This document shows positions 33,311-44,146 of a stretch of 64,000 nt of DNA, in pieces (positions within the stretch are counted from its first letter, which is position 1; every line of letters begins with the position of its first letter). Both the position numbers and the translations under genes were made by a program. Source of the DNA: Deinandra increscens subsp. villosa (taxonomy: Eukaryota; Streptophyta; Magnoliopsida; Asterales; Asteraceae); the NCBI GenBank assembly GCA_039602395.1, contig JBCNJP010000017.1, positions 11,310,315 to 11,374,314 on the forward strand, written 5' to 3'. The notes under the pieces are model-generated. The model was not told the origin of the DNA and made no database searches. It saw only the letters and a program-made list of their open reading frames with translations.

Positions 33311-34240
33311 AAGTGTTGATTTAAATGGTCGCCTGGCTAACCGTCTGTTATTTCAGTTGCAACCGCCTGTCCGTTCACTTGCCTGTCGTTTCAGTTGCAC
33401 CCGGGCCAAAGCCCATTGTGTTGATGAGTTCGCTGAGTGTAATATGCAAATGACAAACAAACAATGTGACATACACTGTTTAAACCAAATTGTTATTAAT
33501 AAACTGTGTCTATAATCAACTAATCTTTAGGCAACTAACCTTTCTGTTTAAAAGCTGTTATTTATTTTGGTTTTAATACTTCTGATGGTTTAATTCCGTT
33601 AACAATGAAGGTGGGAAATTTGCTCCATCAGAAATTTTTTAATTACAATATAATGTTATATTATTAGTTTATCACATCGTTATTTGCTAAAGGCACCGAT
33701 TAGGTACAATGAAAACTGAGTAACATTTATTGTATATTTTCATTTTTCTATCCTGAGAATTAATTTTTATATATGATTAGTGATATCTTTTGACCAATTC
33801 TAACTTCTTGTTTTGAATATTTAAAGGATTTTAAAAAAGGCTCGGACTAAATAAAAATATAATATTATTCAATAAGTTAGTGTATATCTTGATATTTTAT
33901 GTGTTTTTTTTCGTAAAGCGGAGGATTTCATGTATTGATTTCCAAAAAAATATTTCGTTGGCAACTTTTGCTTCACTTCATATTTTCATCCCAAGAAACT
34001 GAACATTCTTTTAAAAGCATGTATATGAATGTAGTATTAATTTGTACATAAAAGAAATAAACTAACCACCAGAATGAGTTCAAACAAATAAGTGATTTAG
34101 AAGCAACGATCGTATTAGTTTCCATACAGAATAATTAGTTATAAACAACGTGGAGATATGCTGAAATGGTGCAGAAGTAAGATAATAATAGTTTAAGTTT
34201 CATAAATTAGACCAGTTACATGGAACGAAAGAGACAAAGA
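33311..34240. other. AT-rich intergenic DNA
   Basis: Nothing recognised apart from moderately GC-rich DNA at 33320-33420 that may be promoter DNA of the small minus-strand gene. Confidence 0.35.
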
Positions 34241-34846
34241 CTAACCGACATGGAATATGGTAGTGTCATCCGCTTGGTCACGCTCCTCGTCAAGTTGGAA
34301 ACGCAGAATCTTATGTCTCGGAAGGCCCATAAGGTGGACGAATGCGGCCCAGTCTGCTTTCATCCTTAATCGAGGATGGCTTCCATCTTGATCTGCCCAT
34401 ATAATCTTCACCAGGAACTCCTTCAGTCCATAATTTGAAGTTGCTTTATTGGAAACATGGATGTTGTGGCTCCGGAACAGTGCTTTAGGAATGGACTGCA
34501 AGAGTAATTTATTACTCTAACATATAATTAAATTGATAATCATAGTTATGTATTAAAATATATAACTAAATCGTTGTTTCTAACGTGAATATACCAGTAG
34601 GTGACTTTCCAGGTTGTGTGTTGTCAGCTGTTTGAAGTAGTGGGGGCTGTCATCAGAGTGAATGTGGGTGGGTATGGAGAGGCTGCATTGATGTTCAGGA
34701 TCCTGGTATAGTGTAGTACCAATGTTTGTGAACACAGTAACTTCACAGTTGTACGCATGGTGTTCATCACTTCCATGTTCCGTGAAAATAAGCCACCTGC
34801 CAGGTTCAATTTGGTTCTCAATATAGAACAGGGGCCGGCTTCGACC
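34241..34846 (-). pseudogene. B3-domain gene, 3' exons (left of gypsy insertion)
   Basis: B3 domains are plant DNA-binding modules of about 100 residues. Two exons are readable. Exon 34595-34846 begins after an ACAG acceptor and reads RPLFYIENQIEPGRWLIFTE, ending HYFKQLTTHNLESHLL at a GT donor. Exon 34241-34495 joins in phase and reads SIPKALFRSHNI, then RLRMKADWAAFVHLMGLPRH, ending TTIFHV. The FKQL..LxIPxxLF opening, the W..F...GL centre and the IFHV end follow the REM-type B3 pattern. Exon borders and frame agree across the splice. The upstream part of the same gene lies beyond the gypsy element at 62710-63383. Whether the stop after FHVG is natural or follows a further splice at GTTAG is open. 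Confidence 0.5.
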
Positions 34847-34978
34847 CTGTAAAACCTATTGGGACCTGCTGCTGTGTTTGTGGATCGTGTTCCAAAAGCA
34901 CATCGACGACCGCATTTTGTTTGGCCGCATAAAGCTTCACTGTATTTGCCCTTCCTCGGAACCTCCATTGTGGAAACT

Positions 34979-34983
34979 GTATC
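34979..34983. repeat. Target site duplication GTATC, left copy
   Basis: GTATC directly precedes the TG of the left LTR; the matching copy is at 62034-62038. Confidence 0.93.
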
Positions 34984-36252
34984 TGTCACACCCCCAAAAA
35001 TTCCACGCGCGACAACGCGCCGTAGGGAGCGTGACAAACCAGGATCGAACACATTAGCCATACGAACAGTCTATATGCAACGTAAAAGTAAAACTAGAGT
35101 AAATGCGTTTTTAAATGCGGAAGCGTAATCGACAAAGTTGTAATAATAGTTCAAGCGCCAAAACATGCGCAAACCAAAAGTTGATAAGTTTGATAAATAA
35201 ATAGTCTATGATGCATGCATGGTAATAGTAATCCTTATGTGGTGCATCCTAGCTCGTGGCAGGCAATCCAGTTTAGCGACCTGAGATATAACATGCTAAA
35301 GTGTCAACACAAAGGTTGGTGAGTTCACAGGTTTAATCAGTTCAACAGTTTAACAGTTCAGTAAAATCCAGATAGTATATCAATAGTTAACTAGACTATT
35401 TTCAAGAAATCAGCGCACGTTTGACTAGATCAACTAGCTATCCAGTTACTGAAGCTCGACAAGTTCAATTGTGCCTCGTTAAGACTAAGAAGTTTATAAC
35501 ACCCGTTCGATATCCAATTATGTCAGAGCGACTGACCCGGGTGGGGTTGTCAAACCCAGTAGATCTACTAAATAAGTTCCCGCTGATGTCACATTGACAG
35601 TAACTATAAAGTGAGGGCTTTAACATAAGTGTGCCACTATCATTCAGGTGATATATATCTAACAGTTCAAGTGTTTGCATGTTAATCTCCCCCAACAGGA
35701 TTAAAATAAGTAAATTGGGGCCGTGAAACTCACCTTAGGTTGCTCGGCAAGGTTTCCAGACAAACAGTTAATTCAAGTAGCAAGAACGAGTCTTGTGCAA
35801 GCAATCAATCACCTAACGAGCATACGAGTATAAGTGTGTGTTCTAAACTATTAAATCTAACGTAAACGATGAAAACGAGGAATCGTGAAGTCCGGAACAA
35901 GTCGAGGATGGCACGTGTGCCAAATCCGAGTGAATATCGAAATAACGCGAGAAAATCCAATATATATCTTTAATATATATTTTCTAAGTAAATACATATA
36001 TATTATATATATATTTAAATAAATGTTCAAGTGACGTTGATAATAAAGTTTTTAACAAGTTATATATATATATATTCATAAATATGTTAAATCTAATGAT
36101 TTAAATATTTATTTTGGAAAGAACAACAATTTATGGTGAAACATAATCTAAAACCGAGTATTTCGTGTTTCTAATCAAAACAACGCTTTTTAATAGTTTC
36201 CTAAAAACATCAAATGTTTACACAAAATATTATTTGTTTCAATCCAACGTCT

Positions 36253-36253
<1 letters not shown>

Positions 36254-36287
<34 letters not shown>

Positions 36288-36318
36288 CTCCTTTTTAGAT
36301 AAATTCAAAGTTTTATAT

Positions 36319-36369
<51 letters not shown>

Positions 36370-36541
36370 TAGGTTCAAATGAGAACTTTTTATTTTGAGA
36401 ACTTTTGAGAACTAAATCTCCACCACTAATTTCAGGTGGGGACCACTATAATTCATGGGAGGGTTTTCCATATATATAAACTAGTGGCTAAGATTAGTTT
36501 TTTTTAGTTCTCAAACCCAATTGGTTCTCAAATGATCCTCT

Positions 36542-36605
<64 letters not shown>
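36254..36605. repeat. (TA)n arrays flanking a MITE in the 3' LTR
   Basis: Three TA runs (about 36254-36284, 36320-36363 and 36546-36606) differ in length from those of the partner LTR, as expected of fast-mutating microsatellites. Confidence 0.85.
36365..36545. mobile_element. MITE inside the 3' LTR only
   Basis: About 181 bp, starting AGGGTTAGGTTCAAATGAGA and ending TCAAATGATCCTCTCCCT, imperfect inverted ends, inserted in a TA run. The equivalent place in the other LTR (near 45705-45730) has only the TA run, so insertion followed retrotransposition. Confidence 0.8.
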
Positions 36606-36610
<5 letters not shown>

Positions 36611-36774
36611 AATGCCAAGGTAGACATGTTTGCAATCCAAAATATGATTCCACAAGGTTTAGATGTCTTAAATATATTTTTACGGGTTTAAGACGTTTGT
36701 AAGAACCCGTTTAACACAAGTTTTAATTTACCCATTACATAAAATATCAAAAATAAAGAAGAAAAACAAGCAAT

Positions 36775-36844
36775 GAGGTCAGCCGGGTTCGAACCCGCGA
36801 CCTCATGCTTACAACCGAGAGCCCTAGCCACTGGGCTACGACTT
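36775..36844 (-). other. tRNA-like module 1 in 3' LTR
   Basis: Minus strand has an A-box-like TAGCCCAGTGG, an anticodon-arm-like stretch around TTGTAAG, and a full T-arm/B-box GGGTTCGAACCC. The acceptor stem pairs poorly, so it is not a functional tRNA gene. It resembles the split promoter of a tRNA or tRNA-derived SINE. Confidence 0.6.
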
Positions 36845-36944
36845 CTGTTTGTTAACAGGCCGCCGCGAAATATTTCTATGTTATGATGGAGTCTATACCT
36901 GGTTTGCATAGATTAAAATGGGAACGAAAAAGAAAACGAGGGGG

Positions 36945-37018
36945 GGCCGGGTTTCGAACCCCCGACCTCTCGCAACACAGACCCGCACCCGAACCATTGT
37001 GCCAGTTTGGCGTCTGTT
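36945..37018 (-). other. tRNA-like module 2 in 3' LTR
   Basis: Minus strand TGGCACAATGG (A-box-like) lies about 45 bases before GGGGGTTCGAAACCC (B-box-like). It is about 100 bases upstream of module 1 on the same strand. Confidence 0.5.
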
Positions 37019-37448
37019 ACAAAACCCGATTCAAAACCTTATAACCCGTACCCGCCAGAAGTCATCTTCTACCCCCAGAACCCTAATGTCACCGGAGATA
37101 TTTTCCGGCGACCGGAAAATCGCGAAACATGAAATAAACTCATAAAAAGCTGCGAATAACATTAAGGAGTCGATACCTTGAGTCGAAGATGAGATTCGAG
37201 GTGATTTGGGAGCCGAAAATAAACCCGGAACGTAAACGCGAACACCGAGCGTGGTCGCGATTTGAACTTCTGACTACACCAGGTTGTTCGTGAGGGCTTC
37301 CCGATCGCAGTGGTGGTCGTAAGGTGGTGTAACAGTGGCTATATGGTGAGTTTTTTTGCCGGAAATTATGATTGTAGTGGGTTTCTTGGTTTGCGACAGT
37401 CGAGAGAGAGTGGGAGAGATTGTGAGTGGCTCTAAATGATTTGGAGAT

Positions 37449-37457
37449 CATATATAG
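37449..37457 (-). promoter_or_regulatory. Candidate LTR TATA box
   Basis: Minus strand TCTATATATGA, about 785 bases from the 5' end of the LTR and in a less AT-rich setting. If used, U3 is about 0.8 kb and the transcribed R-U5 leader about 2.4 kb, including both tRNA-like modules. The motif is conserved in the partner LTR (46573-46581). Confidence 0.45.
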
Positions 37458-38238
37458 ACCGGTTGAAATGGTATACTGAAACAGTCGAACTTAATTGTCG
37501 AGATTAATTTGTTGGAGCGGTGGTCATCGTGAAACCGTTTGGGACGTGATTGAGGTTTTAAGTCGGTCGAAGCATGCAATTCTCCGTAACTGTGAATTCA
37601 ATTCACATTATGGACATTTAATTGACTATTGTCTAATGACACTTCTAGTCCCTCCAGATTTACTCATTAGGAAATCAAGTTTCGGTAATTACAGAATAGT
37701 CCTTCCAAGTTTAATAAAAGACAATCATGTTTGGTAAAACCTAACGGCTCTAACGGAGTCAACAGAAAATGTTCTCAACAACAAATATACGAAGGACGTT
37801 GAAATATATTAATCGTGTAGCGTTTATAAGAATTATAAATATTGTTTTACCCACATAAAATCATGGAATATAATTCAACAATTGACTATTTAAATTGTAA
37901 CATATATATTTAAAGTCACATAAAGTTTGACTAAAATTTATAAATATATACTTTAGGTTTACATAAAATCATAAATATAATTTATGGTTTGATAATTAAA
38001 AACTCACATAGAATAATAAAATACTTGTGAAATATATATGAATATATCACATAAAATCATAAAGCGGGATCATGGAATATCAAACGTTTAAGTTTCCGTG
38101 CATGCTCGTAGTGATTGATCACACAAATCCCTAATTTGCTAAAGTCAACAAGTCAACACATAAATGTTCACACAACATTTAATACAGTTTACGTTCAGTT
38201 ATTGTCAGAAAATGACCTGAAAAGTCGGTTTGTCACAG

Positions 38239-38252
38239 TATCCCCTTGTTGA
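38239..38252 (-). other. Gypsy polypurine tract
   Basis: Minus strand CAACAAGGGGATAC directly before the 3' LTR. A second, nearly identical copy of this stretch (CTTGTTGAAGAATTTTCGTC on the plus strand) lies at 38354-38373, just at the end of pol. Confidence 0.65.
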
Positions 38253-38346
38253 AGAATTTTCGTCCTCGAAAATTGCGTAACGCGGTAAAAGTTAATGAGC
38301 TAGACACAAGGAAAAAAGAAAAGAAAAAAATTTCTCAGTCGTCACA

Positions 38347-41300
38347 TCATCCCCTTGTTGAAGAATTTTCGTCCGCGAAAATTAAACCAGTACCTGAACT
38401 AGACGTAGGCTGATCCTTGAATAGTTTGGGATATTTCTTCATCATCTGATCTTTGCGTTCCCAAGTAAATTCAGGACCATGTCTCGAGTTCCAACGAACT
38501 TTAACGATTGGAATTTTGCTACGCTTTAACTGTTTAACCTCCCGGTCCATAATTTCCACCGGTTCTTCGATAAATCGAAGTTGTTCGTCTACATGCAATT
38601 CCTCAAGTGGAGTGATTAATGTTTCATCAGCTAAACATTTCTTTAAATTCGACACGTGAAAAACGTTATGTACCCCACTTAGTTCTGCTGGTAAGTTTAG
38701 TTCATATGCTGATAGGCCAACTCTATTAACAATCTCGAATGGCCCAATGTATCTTGGGTTTAACTTACCACGTTTACCAAAACGCACAACACCTTTCCAA
38801 GGTGAGACCTTTAACAAGACCTTGTCTCCTTCCTTAAATTCCAAAGGTCTTCGCCGTTTATCAGCATAACTTTTCTGTCTATCTCGTGCGGCTGCCATAC
38901 GATTACGAATTTGCACGATTTTCTCTGTTGTCTCGAGTACCAACTCAGGACCTGTGAGTTGACTGTCACCAACTTCCGCCCAACAGAGAGGTGATCTACA
39001 CTTTCGCCCGTAAAGTGCTTCAAACGGAGCTACACCAATACTGGTGTGGTAACTGTTGTTATACGAGAATTCCACCAAGGGTAAGTGTTTATCCCAACTT
39101 TCACCAAAATCAATAGCACATGCTCGCAGCATGTCTTCAAGAGTTTGAATGGTCCGTTCACTTTGACCATCGGTCTGAGGGTGATATGCGGTACTCATAT
39201 CCAATCGCGATCCCAAAGCTTCATGGAGAGATTCCCAACATTTGGATGTAAATCGGGCATCTCGATCTGATATAATAGAAACTGGTACTCCATGTCGCGA
39301 GACGATTTCCTTGAGATAAAGTTTGCCTAATGTCTCGGAGGTATCAGTTTCCTTGATCGGTAGGAAATGTGCCGACTTAGTTAAGCGATCTACAACTACC
39401 CAAATTGTATCACATTTGCTTGCTGTACGGGGTAGCTTTGTGATAAAATCCATAGCAATCCCCTCCCATTTCCACTCGGGAATTTTTGGTTGTTGGAGTA
39501 ACCCTGCCGGTTTCTGGTATTCCGCCTTAACCTTGGAACAAGTCAAGCACTTGCTTACGTAAGTGGCAATGTCTGCTTTCATCTTAGGCCACCAATAAAT
39601 CAGTTTCAAATCTTGGTACATCTTATCCGAGCCTGGATGAATAGAGTAACGAGACTTATGGGCTTCATCCATAATCAATTCCCTCAAGTTTCCATACACG
39701 GGAATCCATATTCGGTTCGCACAATACCGGATACCATCTGATCTAACTTCCAATAACTTATTCATACCCCGCAAGGATTCTAACTCCATGTTCTCATCTT
39801 TGAGTGCTTCGAGTTGTGCATTCCGGATCTGATCGGGTAATCCTGTATGAATAGTAAGTTGCAACGCACGAACTCTTCTAGGCTTGGGGTTATCCTTCCG
39901 ACTTAAGGCATCAGCTACCACATTAGCCTTGCCTGGATGGTATCTAATTGCGCAATCGTAGTCATTAAGAAGTTCCACCCAACGACGTTGTCTCATGTTC
40001 AACTCCTTTTGAGCAAAGATATGCTCGAGACTTTTGTGATCAGTGTAGATAGTACACTTTGTACCATAAAGATAGTGTCTCCAAATTTTCAACGCGAAAA
40101 TGACTGCTCCCAACTCCAAATCATGAGTTGTATAATTCTGCTCGTGAATCTTTAATTGACGAGAGGCATAAGCTATGACTTTTTCCCTTTGCATCAGCAC
40201 GCAACCTAATCCTTGCTTCGATGCATCACAATACACCACGAAATCATCACTACCCTCTGGTAGGGATAATATTGGCGCGCTACAAAGTTTCTGCTTTAGT
40301 AGCTGAAAAGCGGCGTCATGCTTTTCATTCCAGTTATACGCCGTTCCTTTATGTGTTAGCGCCGTAAGAGGTTGGGCTATCTTTGAAAATCCCTCAATAA
40401 ATCGTCTATAATAACCTGCCAAACCAAGAAATTGGCGAATTTCCGTTGGTGTCTTAGGCGCAGGCCAATTCTTAATTGCCTCAACTTTGATTGGATCAAC
40501 GTGAATCCCCTGATCATTAACAATATGACCAAGAAATTGCACCTCACGCATCCAGAAATCACACTTTGAAAATTTTGCATACAATTGCTCCTTCTTGAGT
40601 AACTCTAAGATCAAACGAAGATGTTGTTCGTGCTCTTCTTTAGACTTTGAATATATCAGAATATCATCAATGAAGACGATGAAGAATTTATCGAGATATG
40701 GCTTGCAAACGCGATTCATCAAGTCCATGAAAATCGCTGGTGCGTTGGTTAACCCAAATGGCATAACCATGAACTCATAATGACCATAACGAGTTCTAAA
40801 CGCTGTTTTTGAGACATCCTCCTCGCGGACTCTCAGCTGGTGATAACCTGATCTTAAATCGATTTTGGAATAGTAACTAGATCCTTGTAGTTGATCGAAC
40901 AAATCATCGATTCGGGGCAAGGGATAACGATTCTTGACAGTCACCTTGTTGAGCTCTCTGTAATCGATGCACATTCGAAAGGTTCCATCTTTCTTTTTAA
41001 CAAACAACACTGGAGCTCCCCAGGGTGATGAGCTGGGCCTAATAAATCCCTTTTCAAGTAGTTCCTGGAGTTGAGTATATAGCTCTTGTAACTCATTTGG
41101 TGCTAAACGATAAGGTGCACGAGCAATAGGTGCTGCTCCAGGAGCAAGATCAATCTGAAATTCGACTTCTCGATGAGGCGGTAGACCTGGTAGATCTTCC
41201 GGAAAGACTTCAGGAAAGTCCTTCACGATCGGAATATCTTCAATTCTCTTCTCCTCATTCGTTTTCTCTGAAATGTTCGCGAGAACAGCAAAATGTCCTT

Positions 41301-42806
41301 TACGCAAACACTTCTGTGCCTTGAGATAAGATATCACACCCATAACAGTACCACACTTTTCTCCTTGAACTAAGAGTAATTCTCCACTAGGCAACGGTAT
41401 CCGAACAATTTTCTCATGACAAACGATTTCAGCACGATTCTTGGATAGCCAATCCATTCCCACAATGACATCAAAACTTCCCAAGGAGATGGGCATAAGA
41501 TCTATTTCTAATTTATGGCCAGCCAATTCCAACTTACAGTCTTTAACTACATGGGTAGACTCAACAAGTTTACCATTAGCAAGTTCAACTACGTATTTAG
41601 CATCTAAAGGAGTTATGTTGGCATTTATCATATTGCTAAATTTAGTAGATACGAAGCTTCTATCGGCACCAGTGTCAAACAAGACTAGAGCATAATATCC
41701 GTTAAGAGAAAACTTACCGGTAACGACATTTGGATCTGCCCTGGCATCTCCCGAGCCTATAACAAAAGCTCTACCCCTGGCACCATTTCCTCCGTTGTTC
41801 CCATTGTTGTTGTTATTATTGCCATTGCGATTGTTGTTGTTGTAGTTATTGTTGTTTCCACCGTTCAGCTGAGGACAATTCCTCTTTATGTGGCCTTCTT
41901 TCCCACAATTAAAACAACCTTTAGGGGCTTCAGCATCCTGAACTTGTTTCCCATTATTTTTGGCAGGGCAATCCTTAGATTGATGCCCCTTATTACCGCA
42001 TTTGGCACACAAATACCTGTCACATGGACCATAGTGGTGGTAGTTGCACTTGTTGCACTGTGGGTACTTGCCCACATAACCCTGTTGCCCTTGGTTCTGA
42101 TTATTCTGCTTCTGAGAATTTGATGAGAAATTCCTGGAATTGTTGAATCTGCGGTTCTGGTTTTGATGGTTCTGCTGATTGGAAGACTTGTTTCCAGACT
42201 GATTCCCAGAATTATCCCACTTTCTTTTGTTGTCAGAGGTTCCAGAAGTTCCTTTCTTAGGAGGTAAGACTCCTTGATCAACTGCTTGATTTGTGAGCCT
42301 ATTGGCAATCCTTACAGCATCACGAATAGTCACAGGGTTTGAAGCAGTCACCATTCCCTGGATTTGGGGCACTAAACCCTTGATATACAGCTCGATTCTT
42401 CGGTAAGCAGGTGTGGCGATTCTAGGACACAAATTCGCAAGAGAATTCGAGCGAGTAGTGTAAGCTTCAATTTCCGACCCCTCCATCTTGAGGTTATACA
42501 GCTCAGTTTCCAATTTCTGGATCTCGTCCCGTGGACAATACTCTTCTTGCAAAAGTTCCTTGAATTCAGCCCAAGGCACTGCATTAGCTTCTTCAATCCC
42601 CAGCATCTGCACCTCGGTCTTCCACCAGGTGAGTGCCGGTCCTTCCAAAGTACCCGTGGCAAATTTCACTTTGCTAGCCTCAGGACAGTTACACATTTCA
42701 AAAGCAGATTCCACTTTTTCAATCCAGTGGAGTAGGCTAACAGCTCCTTCAGTTCCTTTGAACTGATTAGGCTTACAGTCCATGAAAGTCTTAAATGTAG
42801 CATTAC
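38347..42806 (-). CDS. Gypsy gag-pol polyprotein, main exon
   Basis: Open over about 1490 codons. Domains, counted from 42834: gag capsid (about 12-200, [25 protein letters not shown]), an Asn/Gln-rich linker, two zinc knuckles ([14 protein letters not shown] and [14 protein letters not shown], about 275-320), protease [10 protein letters not shown] (about 383), reverse transcriptase with DLRSGYHQ and catalytic FIDDIL (about 721), RNase [11 protein letters not shown] (about 867), integrase zinc region and catalytic core (about 1065-1250, [18 protein letters not shown]), and a C-terminal chromodomain (about 1418-1470, [24 protein letters not shown]) that can steer integration to heterochromatin. 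An ATG exists at 42834, but capsid similarity begins after a splice acceptor at 42807, so the true start is in the upstream exon. No lesion seen in the frame; this copy could still encode all enzymes. Confidence 0.93.
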
Positions 42807-42892
42807 CTGTACATACATTCATACAACTTCTCAATCACAGATTACCAATATGTGTGATCACATCAAACAACAAAACACGAATTTTGTGTTAC
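42807..42892 (-). other. Candidate 86-nt intron in gag
   Basis: Minus strand CCCCAAG|GTAACAC at the left exon border and TATGTACAG|GTAATGC at the right. Removing it joins the short upstream exon to the capsid in the same frame (PPQ-G-NATFK). The intron is AT-rich and of normal plant minimum length. Without splicing the upstream frame stops after 66 codons. Confidence 0.6.
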
Positions 42893-43013
42893 CTTGGGGT
42901 GGCCCTGCATTGCCCGCACCCTGGACATGTGCCGCTAAAGCATCAGCCACATGTTGGTTGATTAGTGCAACCAATTGAGCCGGTGTCATGTTTGGTACAT
43001 TTCCGTCTGCCAT
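42893..43013 (-). CDS. Gag first exon
   Basis: ATG at 43013 gives MADGNVPNMTPAQLVALINQ, about 40 codons, Ala-rich and helical, ending GNAGPPQ at the GT donor. This type of N-terminus, ahead of a FMxCKPxxFxG capsid, is familiar from plant Tekay-like gag proteins. An upstream in-frame ATG at 43058 adds a hydrophobic stretch and is less likely. The exon supplies the start that the main frame lacks. Confidence 0.6.
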
Positions 43014-43257
43014 TATCTTCAATTCACAATTACCCAAAATGAGAATAAGATATAACATGAATCACAATAACCATCACATAAGTAATAAATTACTTCACAA
43101 GAGACAACCACATATTAAATAGTAAATCCCATTTCAAATAAAATGCAACTCGTTCACAAATTATCCAACAGAAATTCAAAATTCAAAATGCGTAGTCTTG
43201 GGAACATCCTCCCGATAAAACAAACAACCAAACAAAATAAAAGTGAAAACAATAAAC

Positions 43258-43980
43258 TCAAGCGCTATCATGGTCACTGGACGCATCAGGCATCTCCTCC
43301 TCTGGTTCCTCTTCAGGATCCTCTTCAGGTTCTTCCTCGGGATCCTCTTCAGGTTCATTAATAGGTTCTGCCGGAGCCGGAGATGCAGCCAGAGCCGGAG
43401 ATGCAGCCGGAGCCGGAGCCGCAGCCTCCCTAGCCAACTCAAGCTCAGCAACTCGAGCCGTGAGTGTCTCAACCAGCTCTGAGAGGTGATTCACCTGATA
43501 ATATGTGTCACTCAGTCTTACTTGATACTCGGCCAGACGCCTATTAGCCCCTTTCAACTCTCCCCTAAGGATAGCAACTCTGAGACTGGTGTTGGCTCCA
43601 TTATCTTGCAGCTCCCTGACCATATCAAACAGCTTCCTAATGTCCCTGAGCGCGCGGTCAAACATAGAGACCATTGCCGCGACGACTCTTTCAATAGCAT
43701 ACGGCAGTTCGGGTAGAAAGAATCGAGTTGACGACGACTCTGTTGGAATAGGTGGCACTTGCTCCCGGTGAACCCAACTGGCCACAAGTGACTCGTACCA
43801 GTTCCAGCTGCCGTTGTCCCTTCCACGAACAACAATAGGTTCTCCATAAACGTGGCCCTCGGAAGTTATCCTCCGAACACCATGAGTCGGGGTAGTAGGA
43901 CCCGTAGAAATCCGCCTACTGGTGACGGATGGGGATGATGATGATGAGGATGATTGGGAAGCGGATATCCATCCAGCCAT
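43258..43980 (-). CDS. Accessory ORF between PBS and gag, function unknown
   Basis: This 240-residue ORF, same strand as gag-pol, starts at 43980 (MAGWISASQSS); the preceding in-frame leader to 44028 is hydrophobic and probably not used. Residues 5-40 are Ser/Thr-rich. Residues 95-200 are helical with heptad-like spacing (LRDIRKLFDMVRELQ, LSELVETLTARVAELELARE), a likely coiled coil. An Ala/Pro-rich linker follows (about 195-215), then an EEDPEEEPEED acidic repeat and SSDHDSA. It begins only about 150 bases after the PBS, so it is the first ORF of the genomic RNA; ribosomes must pass it to reach gag. No zinc finger, protease or envelope-like signal or membrane segment is seen. It could be a structural or chromatin-binding accessory protein. 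Codon integrity over 240 residues argues for selection in the recent past. Confidence 0.65.
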   Translation of the reverse strand: MAGWISASQSSSSSSSPSVTSRRISTGPTTPTHGVRRITSEGHVYGEPIVVRGRDNGSWNWYESLVASWVHREQVPPIPTESSSTRFFLPELPYAIERVVAAMVSMFDRALRDIRKLFDMVRELQDNGANTSLRVAILRGELKGANRRLAEYQVRLSDTYYQVNHLSELVETLTARVAELELAREAAAPAPAASPALAASPAPAEPINEPEEDPEEEPEEDPEEEPEEEMPDASSDHDSA

Positions 43981-44132
43981 GTCTGCATATATACCATATA
44001 TATATACATATATAAGTACAAGTAACACATAGTCAAATAGTCACATACTAGTGTGTGTGTTCGAGTGTATGACTAAGGTGTGTCTAAGGCTATAGTCGGT
44101 CTACTAATGCAAACCTAGTTCACTATAACCAA

Positions 44133-44146
44133 TGGCTCTGATACCA
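44133..44146 (-). other. Gypsy primer binding site (initiator tRNA-Met)
   Basis: Minus strand TGGTATCAGAGCCA, three bases (GAT) from the 5' LTR edge. Confidence 0.92.

Larger units (their letters stand above)
34984..38238 (-). repeat. Gypsy 3' LTR, 3255 bp
   Basis: Starts TGTCACACCCCCAAAAATTC and ends CGGTTTGTCACA (plus strand). It contains a TATA motif at 37449-37457, two tRNA-like modules at 36775-37018, several (TA)n runs and a MITE at 36365-36545 that its partner lacks. At 37868-37878 it preserves the intact sequence GGAATATAATTC, the empty site of the CACTA insertion seen in the partner LTR. Confidence 0.95.

Noticed and set aside
34624..35061. 145-residue minus-strand ORF across the gypsy/host border
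   Set aside because: It crosses the LTR boundary and is out of phase with the B3 exon; a chance frame.
36775..36844. A functional tRNA gene
   Set aside because: T-arm and A box are good but the acceptor stem and anticodon arm do not pair properly; kept as tRNA-like only.
36688..36909. 73-residue ORF in the LTR (and its twin at 45812-46033)
   Set aside because: Covers the tRNA-like module and has no coding signature; present in both LTRs only because they are copies.
42858..43058. Independent 66-residue gene
   Set aside because: Better explained as the first exon of gag read through its intron.
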